Shown: piece by piece, positions 34,446 to 42,664 of the stretch
How positions within the stretch are numbered: position 1 is the first letter of the stretch
Layout: each line of letters begins with the position of its first letter
Assembly (NCBI GenBank): GCA_900316955.1
Contig: ONEX01000015.1
Location: forward strand, 1 to 64,000
DNA: 64,000 nucleotides
Direction: 5' to 3'
Source of the DNA: an uncultured Bacteroidales bacterium
GTDB taxonomy: Bacteria > Bacteroidota > Bacteroidia > Bacteroidales > UBA932
Made by a program: the position numbers and the translations under genes
Notes under the pieces: generated by a model
The model's input: only the letters and a program-made list of their open reading frames with translations
What the model was told of the DNA's origin: nothing
Databases searched by the model: none

Positions 34446-34705
34446 GCGCTCGGGCATATCGCATAGAGCCCTCCGCACGCGCCAGGGAACGTTTTTGAGA
34501 CAAAACGTGCCCCCAGCCGTGCTGGAGCACGTGCGGGGGCACGATAACCCGCCAAACTGTTCCCTCAGCCGTGCCAAGAGTCCACACCTGCGCCCAGAAA
34601 GCCGTTGTACAAGTCTGGCTTGTACAACGAGTACACCTGCGAGACTTGTACACCCTGCGGGACTTTTGCACGAAGAAGGGCGCAAGGGATTCAGCCTGTT
34701 ACGGC
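34446..34705. other. intergenic region with two strong hairpins
   Basis: Between convergent genes. 34506-34543: outer 9-bp stem CGTGCCCCC/GGGGGCACG around an inner CGTGC/GCACG stem. 34605-34629: perfect 10-bp stem GTTGTACAAG/CTTGTACAAC, 5-nt loop, followed by further TGTACA-containing half-copies to about 34655. Neither has a T-run, so neither is a classic intrinsic terminator. No gene seen. Confidence 0.6.
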
Positions 34706-35755
34706 TTATCGCTTGAGCTTGAGGGTGGAGCGGTAGGTGGCGAGCTGAGCGTGGAAGGGCTCGGTCGGGACTGTCGTCGAGTCGTCGAAGAGGGTAAGAT
34801 CGCCGTCGTGGGCAGAGGGAGACCAGTTGCCCACGATGTAGCCGTCCAGGGCGACGATGGGGTAGAAGATGCCGGAGTTGTTGTGGGCGTGGTGCGAGTG
34901 ATCGGGGTGAAGGACGATGTCACGGCTCTTGTAGCCGATGAGGTATTCGTCGAAGGCGGGGAGAAGGAAGACGCTGCCGCGGCGGAAGCCGCGGGTGCGG
35001 GCGTCCGCGTGGACGTAGAAGTCGCGGCCTTTCCAGCGCTCGGCGCGGAGCTCGCCGCCGAGGGCGGCGATGCCGCGCCGGCAGTCGTTGACATTCAGCC
35101 CGGACCACCACACGAAGTCCTCCAGCGTAGCGGGGCTGTGGCTGCGGAAGTATTTGCGAGTAAGGACGGCGAGAGCCTCTTCGTGGCTCAGGGCCAGCGG
35201 ATTACGAACCTTTTCCGCAGCGAGGGCCAGCGTCCGCTTGGTCGGATGCAGGTCGCCCGAGCACAGCAGGCCTGAGAGTTCCGCCAGGCGGAGATGGTAG
35301 GAGAACCGCTGCTCGGTCATCTGGATGTCGCGCTCGCGGAGGGCTTCCGCCAGGAACTCCTTCTGGACGCTGCGATGCCCGGCGAGCGCCTCGCCGAAGA
35401 TGCCGCTGATGCGCTTCTCTTCTTCCAAGGGAATGTCCACATTGTTCGCGTGCATCCAGCCGCGGAGGCCAGAGAGGGCCTTGCGGCGGCACAGCTTCAG
35501 CATCCAGCCCAGGTCCTCGCCGGCGAGGAGCTGCCAGGTGGTGCGCTGCAGATGGGTCCGGATGATCCGCCCGTCGTTGTAGGCCTGCTCGAAGGCCTTG
35601 CCGGAGGGCCTGCGGGTCCGCATCGACACGGCCCAGCGCATCGACTTGTAGTCCTGGGCCTGCATGGCCCCGAACCAGGACACGACCTCCGCCGGATCCT
35701 TGAACTGCGGGGCCGCGAGCTGCTGGCTCAGGAGGCGCTGGGAGACAGGATTCAT
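34706..35755 (-). CDS. AlkZ/YcaQ-like winged-helix DNA glycosylase
   Basis: 349 residues, soluble. The N-terminal FGAMQAQDYKSMRW contains the Q-x-Q motif (Gln32, Gln34) that is catalytic in AlkZ-type glycosylases (HTH_42, formerly DUF1006). Other family marks are the RTHLQRTTWQLLAGEDLGWM segment, RSHSPATLEDFVWWSGL and a C-terminal LLPAFDEYLIGYKSRD. These enzymes remove alkylated or crosslinked bases from DNA with three winged-helix domains. Start at 35755, 13 nt after the head-GIN gene, so probably in its operon, although the pairing has no obvious functional logic. Confidence 0.85.
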   Translation of the reverse strand: MNPVSQRLLSQQLAAPQFKDPAEVVSWFGAMQAQDYKSMRWAVSMRTRRPSGKAFEQAYNDGRIIRTHLQRTTWQLLAGEDLGWMLKLCRRKALSGLRGWMHANNVDIPLEEEKRISGIFGEALAGHRSVQKEFLAEALRERDIQMTEQRFSYHLRLAELSGLLCSGDLHPTKRTLALAAEKVRNPLALSHEEALAVLTRKYFRSHSPATLEDFVWWSGLNVNDCRRGIAALGGELRAERWKGRDFYVHADARTRGFRRGSVFLLPAFDEYLIGYKSRDIVLHPDHSHHAHNNSGIFYPIVALDGYIVGNWSPSAHDGDLTLFDDSTTVPTEPFHAQLATYRSTLKLKR

Positions 35756-35768
35756 GGGGATAGAAAGC

Positions 35769-36647
35769 CTACAGGTTCACGTCGCCGGAACCGGAAGACT
35801 TGACGCTGATGTGGTTGTACTTGAGGTCGCCGGTGATGTTGCCGGAGCCGGAAGTGGTGGCGGTCACGTCGCGGCAGGAACCCTTGATGAAGATATCGCC
35901 GGAGCCGCCTGTTTTCAGGTCCATGTTCCCGTCGACCGTCGCCTCCTTCAGGCGGACATTGCCACTGCCGGAAACCCGGACCGATGCGCCGCCCGTCGAG
36001 GTGAGCACGTCCACCAGGAAGTCGCCGGACCCGCTGACCCCCATTTCGAAGTCATCGCAGGAGATACGGCCCATGGTGATGGTCCCGGACCCGCTGATCT
36101 TGCCGCCGAAGTCGTCACAAGCCAGCGCGCCGACGCGGATGCTCCCGCTGCCACTGCACTGGGCCGTGAAATCCTGGCTGTCGATCTCGCCCGTGACCAT
36201 GTCGCCGCTCCCCGAAACCTTCAAGGCCAGGGCGCCCGAGGCGTGCAAGGGCCCTTCCTGGAACAGGTTGCCGCTGCCGCTGACCGAGAGCTTTTCTATG
36301 TCGGGAGAGGACACGACCACGCGGAGGATCAGCTTGGGATACCGGCCGGGCTCGAGCTTGAGAGACAGGATACCGTCCTCGACGGTCGTCTGCACCTTGG
36401 ACGCAAGTTCCTCGGTGGTTTCCACGCGGACCTCCTGCTTGTCGGCCTGGACATAGTACACATTGGCGGGGAGGCTGGACGCGACCGCCCGGAAATGCCC
36501 GACCTCGCGGACCTCGGTATGGTCGATCCCCTCCTCCGTGCACTCGCCTACCCACACGGCGCTGCCCCCGCCGATATTGATGATGCAGGACACCGCCATC
36601 GTGGCGGCCGCCAGGAATAATAGCAACTTTTTCATCGTTCGTTTCAT
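35769..36647 (-). CDS. head GIN domain (DUF2807) lipoprotein
   Basis: 292 residues from ATG 36647; ATG 36635 is equally possible. Lipobox AVSC. The mature protein is one long right-handed beta-helix: about a dozen turns each with an S-G-S-G corner (KLSVSGSGNLF, KVSGSGDMVTG, QCSGSGSIRVG, KISGSGTITMG, GVSGSGDFLVD, ...), the mark of DUF2807 'head GIN' putative auto-transporter adhesins. It begins with the expected FRAVASSLPANVYYVQ strand. It is probably anchored to the periplasmic face or surface. A -7 box at 36659-36666 precedes it. Confidence 0.85.
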   Translation of the reverse strand: MKRTMKKLLLFLAAATMAVSCIINIGGGSAVWVGECTEEGIDHTEVREVGHFRAVASSLPANVYYVQADKQEVRVETTEELASKVQTTVEDGILSLKLEPGRYPKLILRVVVSSPDIEKLSVSGSGNLFQEGPLHASGALALKVSGSGDMVTGEIDSQDFTAQCSGSGSIRVGALACDDFGGKISGSGTITMGRISCDDFEMGVSGSGDFLVDVLTSTGGASVRVSGSGNVRLKEATVDGNMDLKTGGSGDIFIKGSCRDVTATTSGSGNITGDLKYNHISVKSSGSGDVNL

Positions 36648-36658
36648 TTTACCGATTC

Positions 36659-36666
36659 CAAAGATA
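36659..36666 (-). promoter_or_regulatory. -7 promoter element TATCTTTG (divergent, minus)
   Basis: An exact TAnnTTTG match on the minus strand, 11-23 nt before the possible starts of the head-GIN gene. It is divergent from the esterase promoter. Confidence 0.45.
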
Positions 36667-36720
36667 CGATTTTTCGGGGAGAATCCGTCTCGGATGCGTG
36701 CGGGTCTGCCGGGTTTTTTG

Positions 36721-36728
36721 TAAATTTG
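36721..36728 (+). promoter_or_regulatory. -7 promoter element TAAATTTG (divergent, plus)
   Basis: An exact TAnnTTTG match 19 nt before the esterase ATG at 36748. Confidence 0.5.
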
Positions 36729-36747
36729 CCAATAACCCCGAAATGAT

Positions 36748-38235
36748 ATGAAACGAATCCTGATCCTTGCGTGCGCCCTGGCGATGGCCGCGTGCGCGCA
36801 GAAAGCCCCGAGTCCCATCCTCACCATTGAGGGCGGGCAGGTCCAAGGCGTGGCGGCCGACATCGCCGGCGTCACCGTGTTCCGCGGCATTCCGTTCGCC
36901 GCGCCGCCCATCGGCGAGAACCGCTGGAAGGCCCCGCAGCCCGTCGTGCCGTGGGAAGGCGTGAAAGTGTGCGACACCTTCGGCCACCCGCCGTTCCAGG
37001 TGGCGCACTACCCCGGCGGCTACACCACCGAGTGGGGCTACGGCGCGGAGGCACCCTACAGCGAGGACTGCCTGTACCTGAACGTATGGACCAAGGCGCC
37101 CGGCCAGCCGGAGAAGAAGCTCCCGGTGGCCGTGTGGGTCTTCGGCGGTGGTATGCGCGAGGGCTGGGGCTCCGAACCCGAGTTCGACGGCCAGGAGTGG
37201 GCGGCGAAGGACGTCGTCCTCGTTTCCTTCAACTACCGCGTGGGCCCGTTCGGCTTCTTCGCCCATCCCGAACTCTCCGCGGAGAACCCGGAGCACCCGA
37301 CCGGCAACTGGGGCACCCTGGACCAGATCCAGGCCCTCAAGTGGGTCCAGGCCAACATCGCCCAGTTCGGTGGCGACCCGGACAACGTGATGCTGTTCGG
37401 CCAGAGCGCCGGCGGCCGCAGCACGAAGTTCCTGTCCGCCTCCCCGCTCACCAAGGGCCTCTTCGACAAGGCCGTCATTATGAGCGCCAGCGGCTTCACG
37501 GACCCGCGGAAGCCCGTCGAGCCCCCGTTCCCGGGGATGCGCGCGATGCCGCAGCAGGGTCCCGTGACCCTCGCCGACGCCGAGGCCTCCACCAAGGAGG
37601 TGGCCGACTGGGCCGGCCTCACCGACCTGCAGAAGCTCCGCCGCGCGTCGACCGAAACCATCTTCGCGATGGGCACCCTGTACAGCAGCGCCACCGGCAA
37701 GCGCAGCGTCCTCACCGCCTCCCCCATCTCCCCGTACATCGACGGCTACGTCCTTACGGAGGGCTTTGACGAGGCCTGTGTCGACGGTTCCCTGGCCGAT
37801 GTCCCCTATATGATCGGCTACACCCTCAACGACGCCGGCAATATGCAGCCCGTCATCACGGACTTCTGCCTCAACCGCGAGGAGAACGGCGGCAAGGCCT
37901 GGGCCTACCAGTTCGCCCGTCCGCTCCCGACGGACGGCCGTCCGAACGTCCTCCAGGGCGCGTTCCACTCCTCCGACCTGTGGTTCGTGTTCAAGTCCCT
38001 GAAGAACTGCTGGCGCCCCTGGACGCAGGGTGACTGGGACCTCTCCGAGAAGATGCTCACCGCCTGGTCCAACTTCGCCAAGTACAGCGATCCCAACGGC
38101 AAGGACGGCGGCGACTGGAAACCCGTCACCGCCGCCCAAAAGGACTTTATGGTGTTCTGCCTGGACGAGAACGACGCCGAAGCCTCGTTCCTCGGCGAGC
38201 CCAAGAAGGCCCCGCGGCCGTCATTTAGACCGTAG
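36748..38235 (+). CDS. type-B carboxylesterase lipoprotein
   Basis: 495 residues, lipobox MAAC (Cys16). It shows the carboxylesterase type-B signatures: FRGIPFAAPPIGENRW, SEDCLYLNVW (105-114), the oxyanion GGG at 133-135 and the nucleophile elbow FGQSAGGRS with Ser220; a likely catalytic His is in GAFHSSDLWFVF near 413. Enzymes of this kind remove acyl groups (acetyl, feruloyl) from small esters or decorated glycans. Anchoring in the envelope and nearby GH97 fit glycan de-esterification. Its last 15 bases overlap the end of the convergent GH97 gene. Confidence 0.85.
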   Translation: MKRILILACALAMAACAQKAPSPILTIEGGQVQGVAADIAGVTVFRGIPFAAPPIGENRWKAPQPVVPWEGVKVCDTFGHPPFQVAHYPGGYTTEWGYGAEAPYSEDCLYLNVWTKAPGQPEKKLPVAVWVFGGGMREGWGSEPEFDGQEWAAKDVVLVSFNYRVGPFGFFAHPELSAENPEHPTGNWGTLDQIQALKWVQANIAQFGGDPDNVMLFGQSAGGRSTKFLSASPLTKGLFDKAVIMSASGFTDPRKPVEPPFPGMRAMPQQGPVTLADAEASTKEVADWAGLTDLQKLRRASTETIFAMGTLYSSATGKRSVLTASPISPYIDGYVLTEGFDEACVDGSLADVPYMIGYTLNDAGNMQPVITDFCLNREENGGKAWAYQFARPLPTDGRPNVLQGAFHSSDLWFVFKSLKNCWRPWTQGDWDLSEKMLTAWSNFAKYSDPNGKDGGDWKPVTAAQKDFMVFCLDENDAEASFLGEPKKAPRPSFRP

Positions 38236-40494
38236 CGACACGGCAAATCCACCCGCGCGCGCCATCCGGAGATTGAGCGTCGTTTCGCTCGTCACCGTCT
38301 GGCGCGTAATCGTATACGCCTTCGGGTTCGTTTCGAAGTCGGCGTCGGGGGCGTCGGCATAGATCGTGGCCTCGTACTGGACGCCCGGGGTGAGGAAGTC
38401 GAGCTTCACGTCGAAGGTGCGGGCGTTCTCGTCCGTCACGCCGCCCAGGAACCAAACGTCGTGCTCCTGGCCATCGGGGTTTGCGAACTCCCAGGCGCCG
38501 GACTTGCCGGCGAGGCGGCCGGAGTTCAGCGAGGACATCTTCGGATGCCGCGCCGTGATGATGTACGCGCCGGGTTCCGCGTCGATGTACACGCTCTTGT
38601 CCCAGTCCACGGCCACGTCCTTGATGAACTGGAACGCGTCCATGAAGTTCGCGTAGTTCTCCGGCAGGTCCGCCGCCATCTGCAGCGGGGAGTAGAACGT
38701 CACGTACAGGCCCAGCTGGTTGCAGATGGTGTGGTGCATATGCTGCTTGTCGTTGGGGTTGTTCTTGGACATGTCCGTCTCGAAGATGCCGGGGGTGTAG
38801 TCCATCGGACCGCCCTGCAGGCGGGTGAACGGGAAGATGGTGGTGTGGCCGGGCTTGATGGTGCCGCGGAATTCGGTGCCCATCGCGCTCTCGTTGCCGA
38901 TCATGTTCGGCCAGGTGCGGCACAGGCCCGTCGGGCGCACGGCCTCGTGGGCGTTGACCATGATGTGGTGCTTCGCGGCCTCCACGATGGCGTGGTGGTA
39001 GTGGTTGATGAGGGCCTGGCTGTAGTGATACTCGCCGTAGGGGATGATCTTGCCCACGTAGCCGCTCTTCACGGCGTCGTAGCCGTACTGGTTCATGAGG
39101 TCATAGGCCTGCTCCATCCAGCGCTCGTAATTGACGGTGGACGAGGAGCTTTCGTGGTGCATGATGATGCGGATGCCCTTGCTGTGGGCATACTCGTTCA
39201 GCGCCGGCAGGTCGAAGTCCGGATACGGGGTGATGAAGTCGAAGACGAAGTCCTTCTGGTGGCCGTACCAGTCCTCCCAGCCCTCGTTCCAGCCCTCCAC
39301 GAGAATGGCGTCGAAGCCGTTCTCGGCGGCGAAGTCGATGTAACGGCGGACGTTCTCGTTGTTCGCGCCGTGGCGGCCGTGCGGCTTGGAAGCGGCGTAG
39401 TCCGTCACGCCCAGCTGCACGGAAGGATAGTCATACGTGTAGGACCACTCGCTCTTGCCGGTGATCATCTCCCACCACACGCCCATATACTTGGTCGGAT
39501 GGATCCAGGAGACATCCTCGATGGCGCAGGGCTCGTTGAGGTTCAGGATGAGGCGGGAGGCCAGCACGTCGGTGGCCTTCTCGCACACCATCACGGTTCT
39601 CCACGGGCTCTTGCACGGCGCCTGCAGCCGCCCCTTGACGCCCTCGGCGTCCGGGGTCAGGTGCGTCGTGAACACGAAGTTCTTGTCGTCCAGGTCCAGG
39701 TTCGTGGTGGGATAGTCCAGCACCTCGGCCTCGTGGATGTTGATGTACAGGCCGTCGGCGGTCTTCATCTGGAGGGCCGTCTGCACGCCGGTCTGGGAGA
39801 ACTTCGTCTGCGGGGAACCGCCCGCGGGACGCGGCACGTCCTGCAGCTCGCGCACCTGCGAGAGCTTGGACTCCGTGGGCACGAACTCCTGCGTGGAGTA
39901 GTCGCCCGGGATCCACCAGGCCGTGTGGTCGCCCGTCATCGCGAACTCGGTGAGCTCCTCCTTGACCTTGAAGTAGGTCAAGGCGTTCTCCAGCGGGAAC
40001 TCGTAGCGGAAGCCGAGGCCGTCGTCATACAGGCGGAAACGCACCTGCATCACGGCGCCCTTGCCGTACGGGTTGCCCAGGTCGCCGGTGTATTCCGGGT
40101 CCGTGACGCTCACGCCCCGCTGCGCCTCGCGCGCCGCTTCGGGCTTCTGCTCCAGCGTCACGAGCAGCTCGTTGTAGTGGTTCCGGATGGACGCTTCCTC
40201 GCCCCAGACCGGCTCCCAGGTCTCGTCGAAGGTGTTGAAGGCTGAGTCGGTGAGGGTGAAACCGCCGTCCAGGCTCTCCCGGTCCAGGAGGGTGTAGCCC
40301 AGGCGGGAAGGCAGGACGACCGCCTTTCCGGCGCGGTCCAGCGTATATTCGGGGACGCCGTCCACCACGGCGAACTTCAGTTCCAGCTGTCCGTCCGGGC
40401 TGCGGAGGACGATGGCGTCGGCCGGCATTTTCGGGGCCTTGGGCCCGCAGGCGGCGAGAAGGGAAAGGGCCGCCAGAAGAAGGATTCTTTTCAT
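38221..40494 (-). CDS. GH97 inverting alpha-glucosidase, SusB type
   Basis: 757 residues, lipobox LAAC (Cys16). N-terminal beta-super-sandwich, then a (beta/alpha)8 barrel with WWEMITGK, VEGWNEGWEDWYG, MHHESS (Glu448), VKSGYVG, NAHEAVRPTG (Glu517), MIGNESAMGTEFRG (Glu535, Glu541) and a C-terminal beta domain. The spacing of Glu203/448/517/535/541 is the same as that of the catalytic and calcium-binding residues I recall for Bacteroides SusB (194/439/508/526/532). This indicates the inverting alpha-glucosidase subgroup and not the retaining alpha-galactosidase subgroup. It is not linked to a starch SusCD set here; it lies downstream of the PUL-2 terminator and may be transcribed separately. 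Confidence 0.9.
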   Translation of the reverse strand: MKRILLLAALSLLAACGPKAPKMPADAIVLRSPDGQLELKFAVVDGVPEYTLDRAGKAVVLPSRLGYTLLDRESLDGGFTLTDSAFNTFDETWEPVWGEEASIRNHYNELLVTLEQKPEAAREAQRGVSVTDPEYTGDLGNPYGKGAVMQVRFRLYDDGLGFRYEFPLENALTYFKVKEELTEFAMTGDHTAWWIPGDYSTQEFVPTESKLSQVRELQDVPRPAGGSPQTKFSQTGVQTALQMKTADGLYINIHEAEVLDYPTTNLDLDDKNFVFTTHLTPDAEGVKGRLQAPCKSPWRTVMVCEKATDVLASRLILNLNEPCAIEDVSWIHPTKYMGVWWEMITGKSEWSYTYDYPSVQLGVTDYAASKPHGRHGANNENVRRYIDFAAENGFDAILVEGWNEGWEDWYGHQKDFVFDFITPYPDFDLPALNEYAHSKGIRIIMHHESSSSTVNYERWMEQAYDLMNQYGYDAVKSGYVGKIIPYGEYHYSQALINHYHHAIVEAAKHHIMVNAHEAVRPTGLCRTWPNMIGNESAMGTEFRGTIKPGHTTIFPFTRLQGGPMDYTPGIFETDMSKNNPNDKQHMHHTICNQLGLYVTFYSPLQMAADLPENYANFMDAFQFIKDVAVDWDKSVYIDAEPGAYIITARHPKMSSLNSGRLAGKSGAWEFANPDGQEHDVWFLGGVTDENARTFDVKLDFLTPGVQYEATIYADAPDADFETNPKAYTITRQTVTSETTLNLRMARAGGFAVSLRSK

Positions 40495-40522
40495 ATCGAC
40501 AGGTTAATAGCCGTGTAAAGTT

Positions 40523-40562
40523 ACAAAAAGAAATCCTCCCCGCAAGGGCTTGCAGGGAGGAT
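40523..40562 (-). terminator. rho-independent terminator ending PUL-2
   Basis: A 14-bp stem (40533-40546 with 40549-40562, one G-U pair) with a very tight loop is followed on the minus strand by TTTCTTTTTG. It lies 20 nt after the stop of the GH18-propeller gene at 40582, ahead of the GH97 gene. Confidence 0.8.
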
Positions 40563-40581
40563 ATCTCACGTCAAAGAATCA

Positions 40582-42654
40582 TCAGAGACCCGAGAACTGG
40601 ATCTTGTGGAGGATGGACGGGGTGGCGTCGCCGCAGTCGTCGGCGACCCAGATGCAGCCGTTCTTGCGGTCCACGCAGATGCTTTCCGGGTTCCAGTTGG
40701 CGAAGTCGCCTACGTAGTAGGTCGCGAGGAGCTTCGTGGCGTCGCCGTCGAACAGGTAGATCGTGTAGCCCAGGTACTCCGGACGGTCCTTGTTGGAGTT
40801 GGAGTCAATCACCCACAGCCAGTCGTTCTTCTCGTCGTAGTCCAGGCCCGCGATCTCGGAGATCGTGGAGGTTACGGTGCGGAGGCTCTTCTTCCACAGC
40901 TTGGTGCCGTCCAGGGTGTACTCCCACAGGGTGGCGCCGGTCTGGGAGCCCAGGTACAGGTTGCCCTTGTGCCAGGCGATGCCCTCGATGCCGGAATTGC
41001 CCATCTCCGCCGCCTCGTCCACATCCCACAGGGTGGTCTTCGACTGGTACGGCTCCGTGAGCTTGTACACACGCTTGGGTTCGATGCCCATGTACATCGT
41101 CCCGGTGGCAGGGTCCATGCACAGGCCTTCCATGTCGGCGTCGTAGGTCCAGTGCTGGGTGAAGGTGCCGTCAAAGTTGATCCTGTACAGCGCGCCGTTG
41201 TCGCCCACGCCCCAGAGGAAGTCGCCGTCCTTGGACAGGCACAGTCCGGAAAGCTCTTCCACGATGGCGCTGCCGTTCTGCAGCTTCTTGGAGAACTCGA
41301 CCTTGCCCATCACCGGCACCTGCGCCGGGGTCGGCGGTTCGTACTCCTCCGGACGCTCGTACTTGCCGGGCGCGTCGGGGTTGCCGTCCATCGCGTGCTT
41401 GACCGCGTGCCGGAGGGTACCCTCGTCGTTGTCGTGCCGGTACTCCCAGATCATCGCGCCGAGCATGTTGCGGGACTTCAGGTACTCGACCTTCGCGTTG
41501 ATGGACTCGATGTCCTCGTAGGAGGCGTACATCTTGCCCAGGGCGTCGGCCAGGTACGGAACCTTGGCCACGTCGTCCCAGATGCGGTAGTTCACGCCCT
41601 TGACGTCATAGCCGTCGCAGGTGCCCTTGAAGAAGATGTCGTCCAGTTTGCTGTAGTCCACCGACGAGGGATACCGGTTGCCCGTCTTGAGCTTGTAGCC
41701 GTCGCCGTGGCCGTAGAACGCCAGGCCGAAGTTCATCATCTGGTACGGGATCCCCTGCTGGCCGTGGAAGATGTCGTCGATGGCCTCCGCCGCGCAGCGG
41801 GAGCCCGTGATGGAGCTCCGGTACAGCGGCGAATTGTGGTACGGCGGGTTGCCCTCGTCGTAGGTCATCACGTTGATGTAGTCGACATACGGCAGCACGC
41901 CGTAGTTGTCGGTGTACTTGCCGCTATCGGACGCCGCATAGGAGAGGATCTTATTGGGCATCGCCTCGCGCATCTCCTTGAAGAGCTTGACGAAGTTCTC
42001 CCAGTCCGCGGGGCTGGCGCCGTTCACGTGGTCGCCATCCTTGGCCGCATAGGTGGGATATTCCCAGTCGATGTCGAATCCGTCGACGCCGTACGTGTTG
42101 CAGATGTTCACGCACTCGTCCACGAAGGCCTTGCGCTTCTGCTCGTCGCGGGCCATCTGGGACCAGCCGTCGGCGTTCTTGCCCCAGCCGCCCATCTGCA
42201 GCTTGACCTTCAGCTCCGGGTACTGCGCCTTGTAGGCGACGAACTTCTGCACCAGCGGGACGGTCTTGCTGTCGATCTCGATGCCCACGCCGTTGTCCTT
42301 GTCCACGAAGCGCACGTGGCCCACGTTGATGTGGGTGAAGTTGCGCACCTCGTCGATGGACGGGAACAGGTCGGCCCGGGTGTACTCGGTGTAGTAGATC
42401 TCGATGATCGGGGTCTTGCCGAGGCGGGCGAGGCGCTCGGGGTTGTTCACCCACACGTCGGCCGGATCCGTGGGATCGACCGGGCCGGGGGGCGGCGCAT
42501 CGGGGTTGAAGGGATCCCCGGAAGGGATCTCGCCCGCGTTGGGCTTGGTGTCGGGATTCGGTACGGCCATCCCCATACGGTCGTCCGTGCACCCCTGGGC
42601 CGCAAACAGGCCCAGGAGCACGGACAGGAACAATATGCGAGATGTCTTTCTCAT
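40582..42654 (-). CDS. GH18 chitinase-like lipoprotein fused to a C-terminal beta-propeller
   Basis: 690 residues, lipobox AQGC (Cys22), then a Pro/Asp-rich linker to about residue 66. The GH18 barrel (about 80-430) has KLQMGGWG, the catalytic DGFDIDWE at 191-198 (Glu198 acid, Asp196 assisting) and MTYDEG at 263-268. From about 465 to 690 a second domain follows with repeated strands typical of SdiA-regulated/NHL-like propellers (LSGLCLSKDGDFLWGVGDNG, YDADMEGLCMDPATG, NSGIEGIAWHKGNLYLGSQTG, EIAGLDYDEKNDWLWVIDS). GH18 enzymes cut beta-1,4 bonds between GlcNAc units in chitin or the N-glycan core by substrate-assisted catalysis. It is the last gene of the PUL-2 operon and should act at the cell surface. 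Confidence 0.85.
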   Translation of the reverse strand: MRKTSRILFLSVLLGLFAAQGCTDDRMGMAVPNPDTKPNAGEIPSGDPFNPDAPPPGPVDPTDPADVWVNNPERLARLGKTPIIEIYYTEYTRADLFPSIDEVRNFTHINVGHVRFVDKDNGVGIEIDSKTVPLVQKFVAYKAQYPELKVKLQMGGWGKNADGWSQMARDEQKRKAFVDECVNICNTYGVDGFDIDWEYPTYAAKDGDHVNGASPADWENFVKLFKEMREAMPNKILSYAASDSGKYTDNYGVLPYVDYINVMTYDEGNPPYHNSPLYRSSITGSRCAAEAIDDIFHGQQGIPYQMMNFGLAFYGHGDGYKLKTGNRYPSSVDYSKLDDIFFKGTCDGYDVKGVNYRIWDDVAKVPYLADALGKMYASYEDIESINAKVEYLKSRNMLGAMIWEYRHDNDEGTLRHAVKHAMDGNPDAPGKYERPEEYEPPTPAQVPVMGKVEFSKKLQNGSAIVEELSGLCLSKDGDFLWGVGDNGALYRINFDGTFTQHWTYDADMEGLCMDPATGTMYMGIEPKRVYKLTEPYQSKTTLWDVDEAAEMGNSGIEGIAWHKGNLYLGSQTGATLWEYTLDGTKLWKKSLRTVTSTISEIAGLDYDEKNDWLWVIDSNSNKDRPEYLGYTIYLFDGDATKLLATYYVGDFANWNPESICVDRKNGCIWVADDCGDATPSILHKIQFSGL

Positions 42655-42664
42655 AGCCAGGGAA

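Noticed and set aside
36951-37769. A 272-codon frame inside the carboxylesterase gene
   Set aside because: It is a frame-shifted reading of the esterase with Arg/Pro/Gly-rich composition.
38221-40494. GH97 as retaining alpha-galactosidase
   Set aside because: The Glu positions follow the spacing of the inverting SusB subgroup, with Glu at the base positions.
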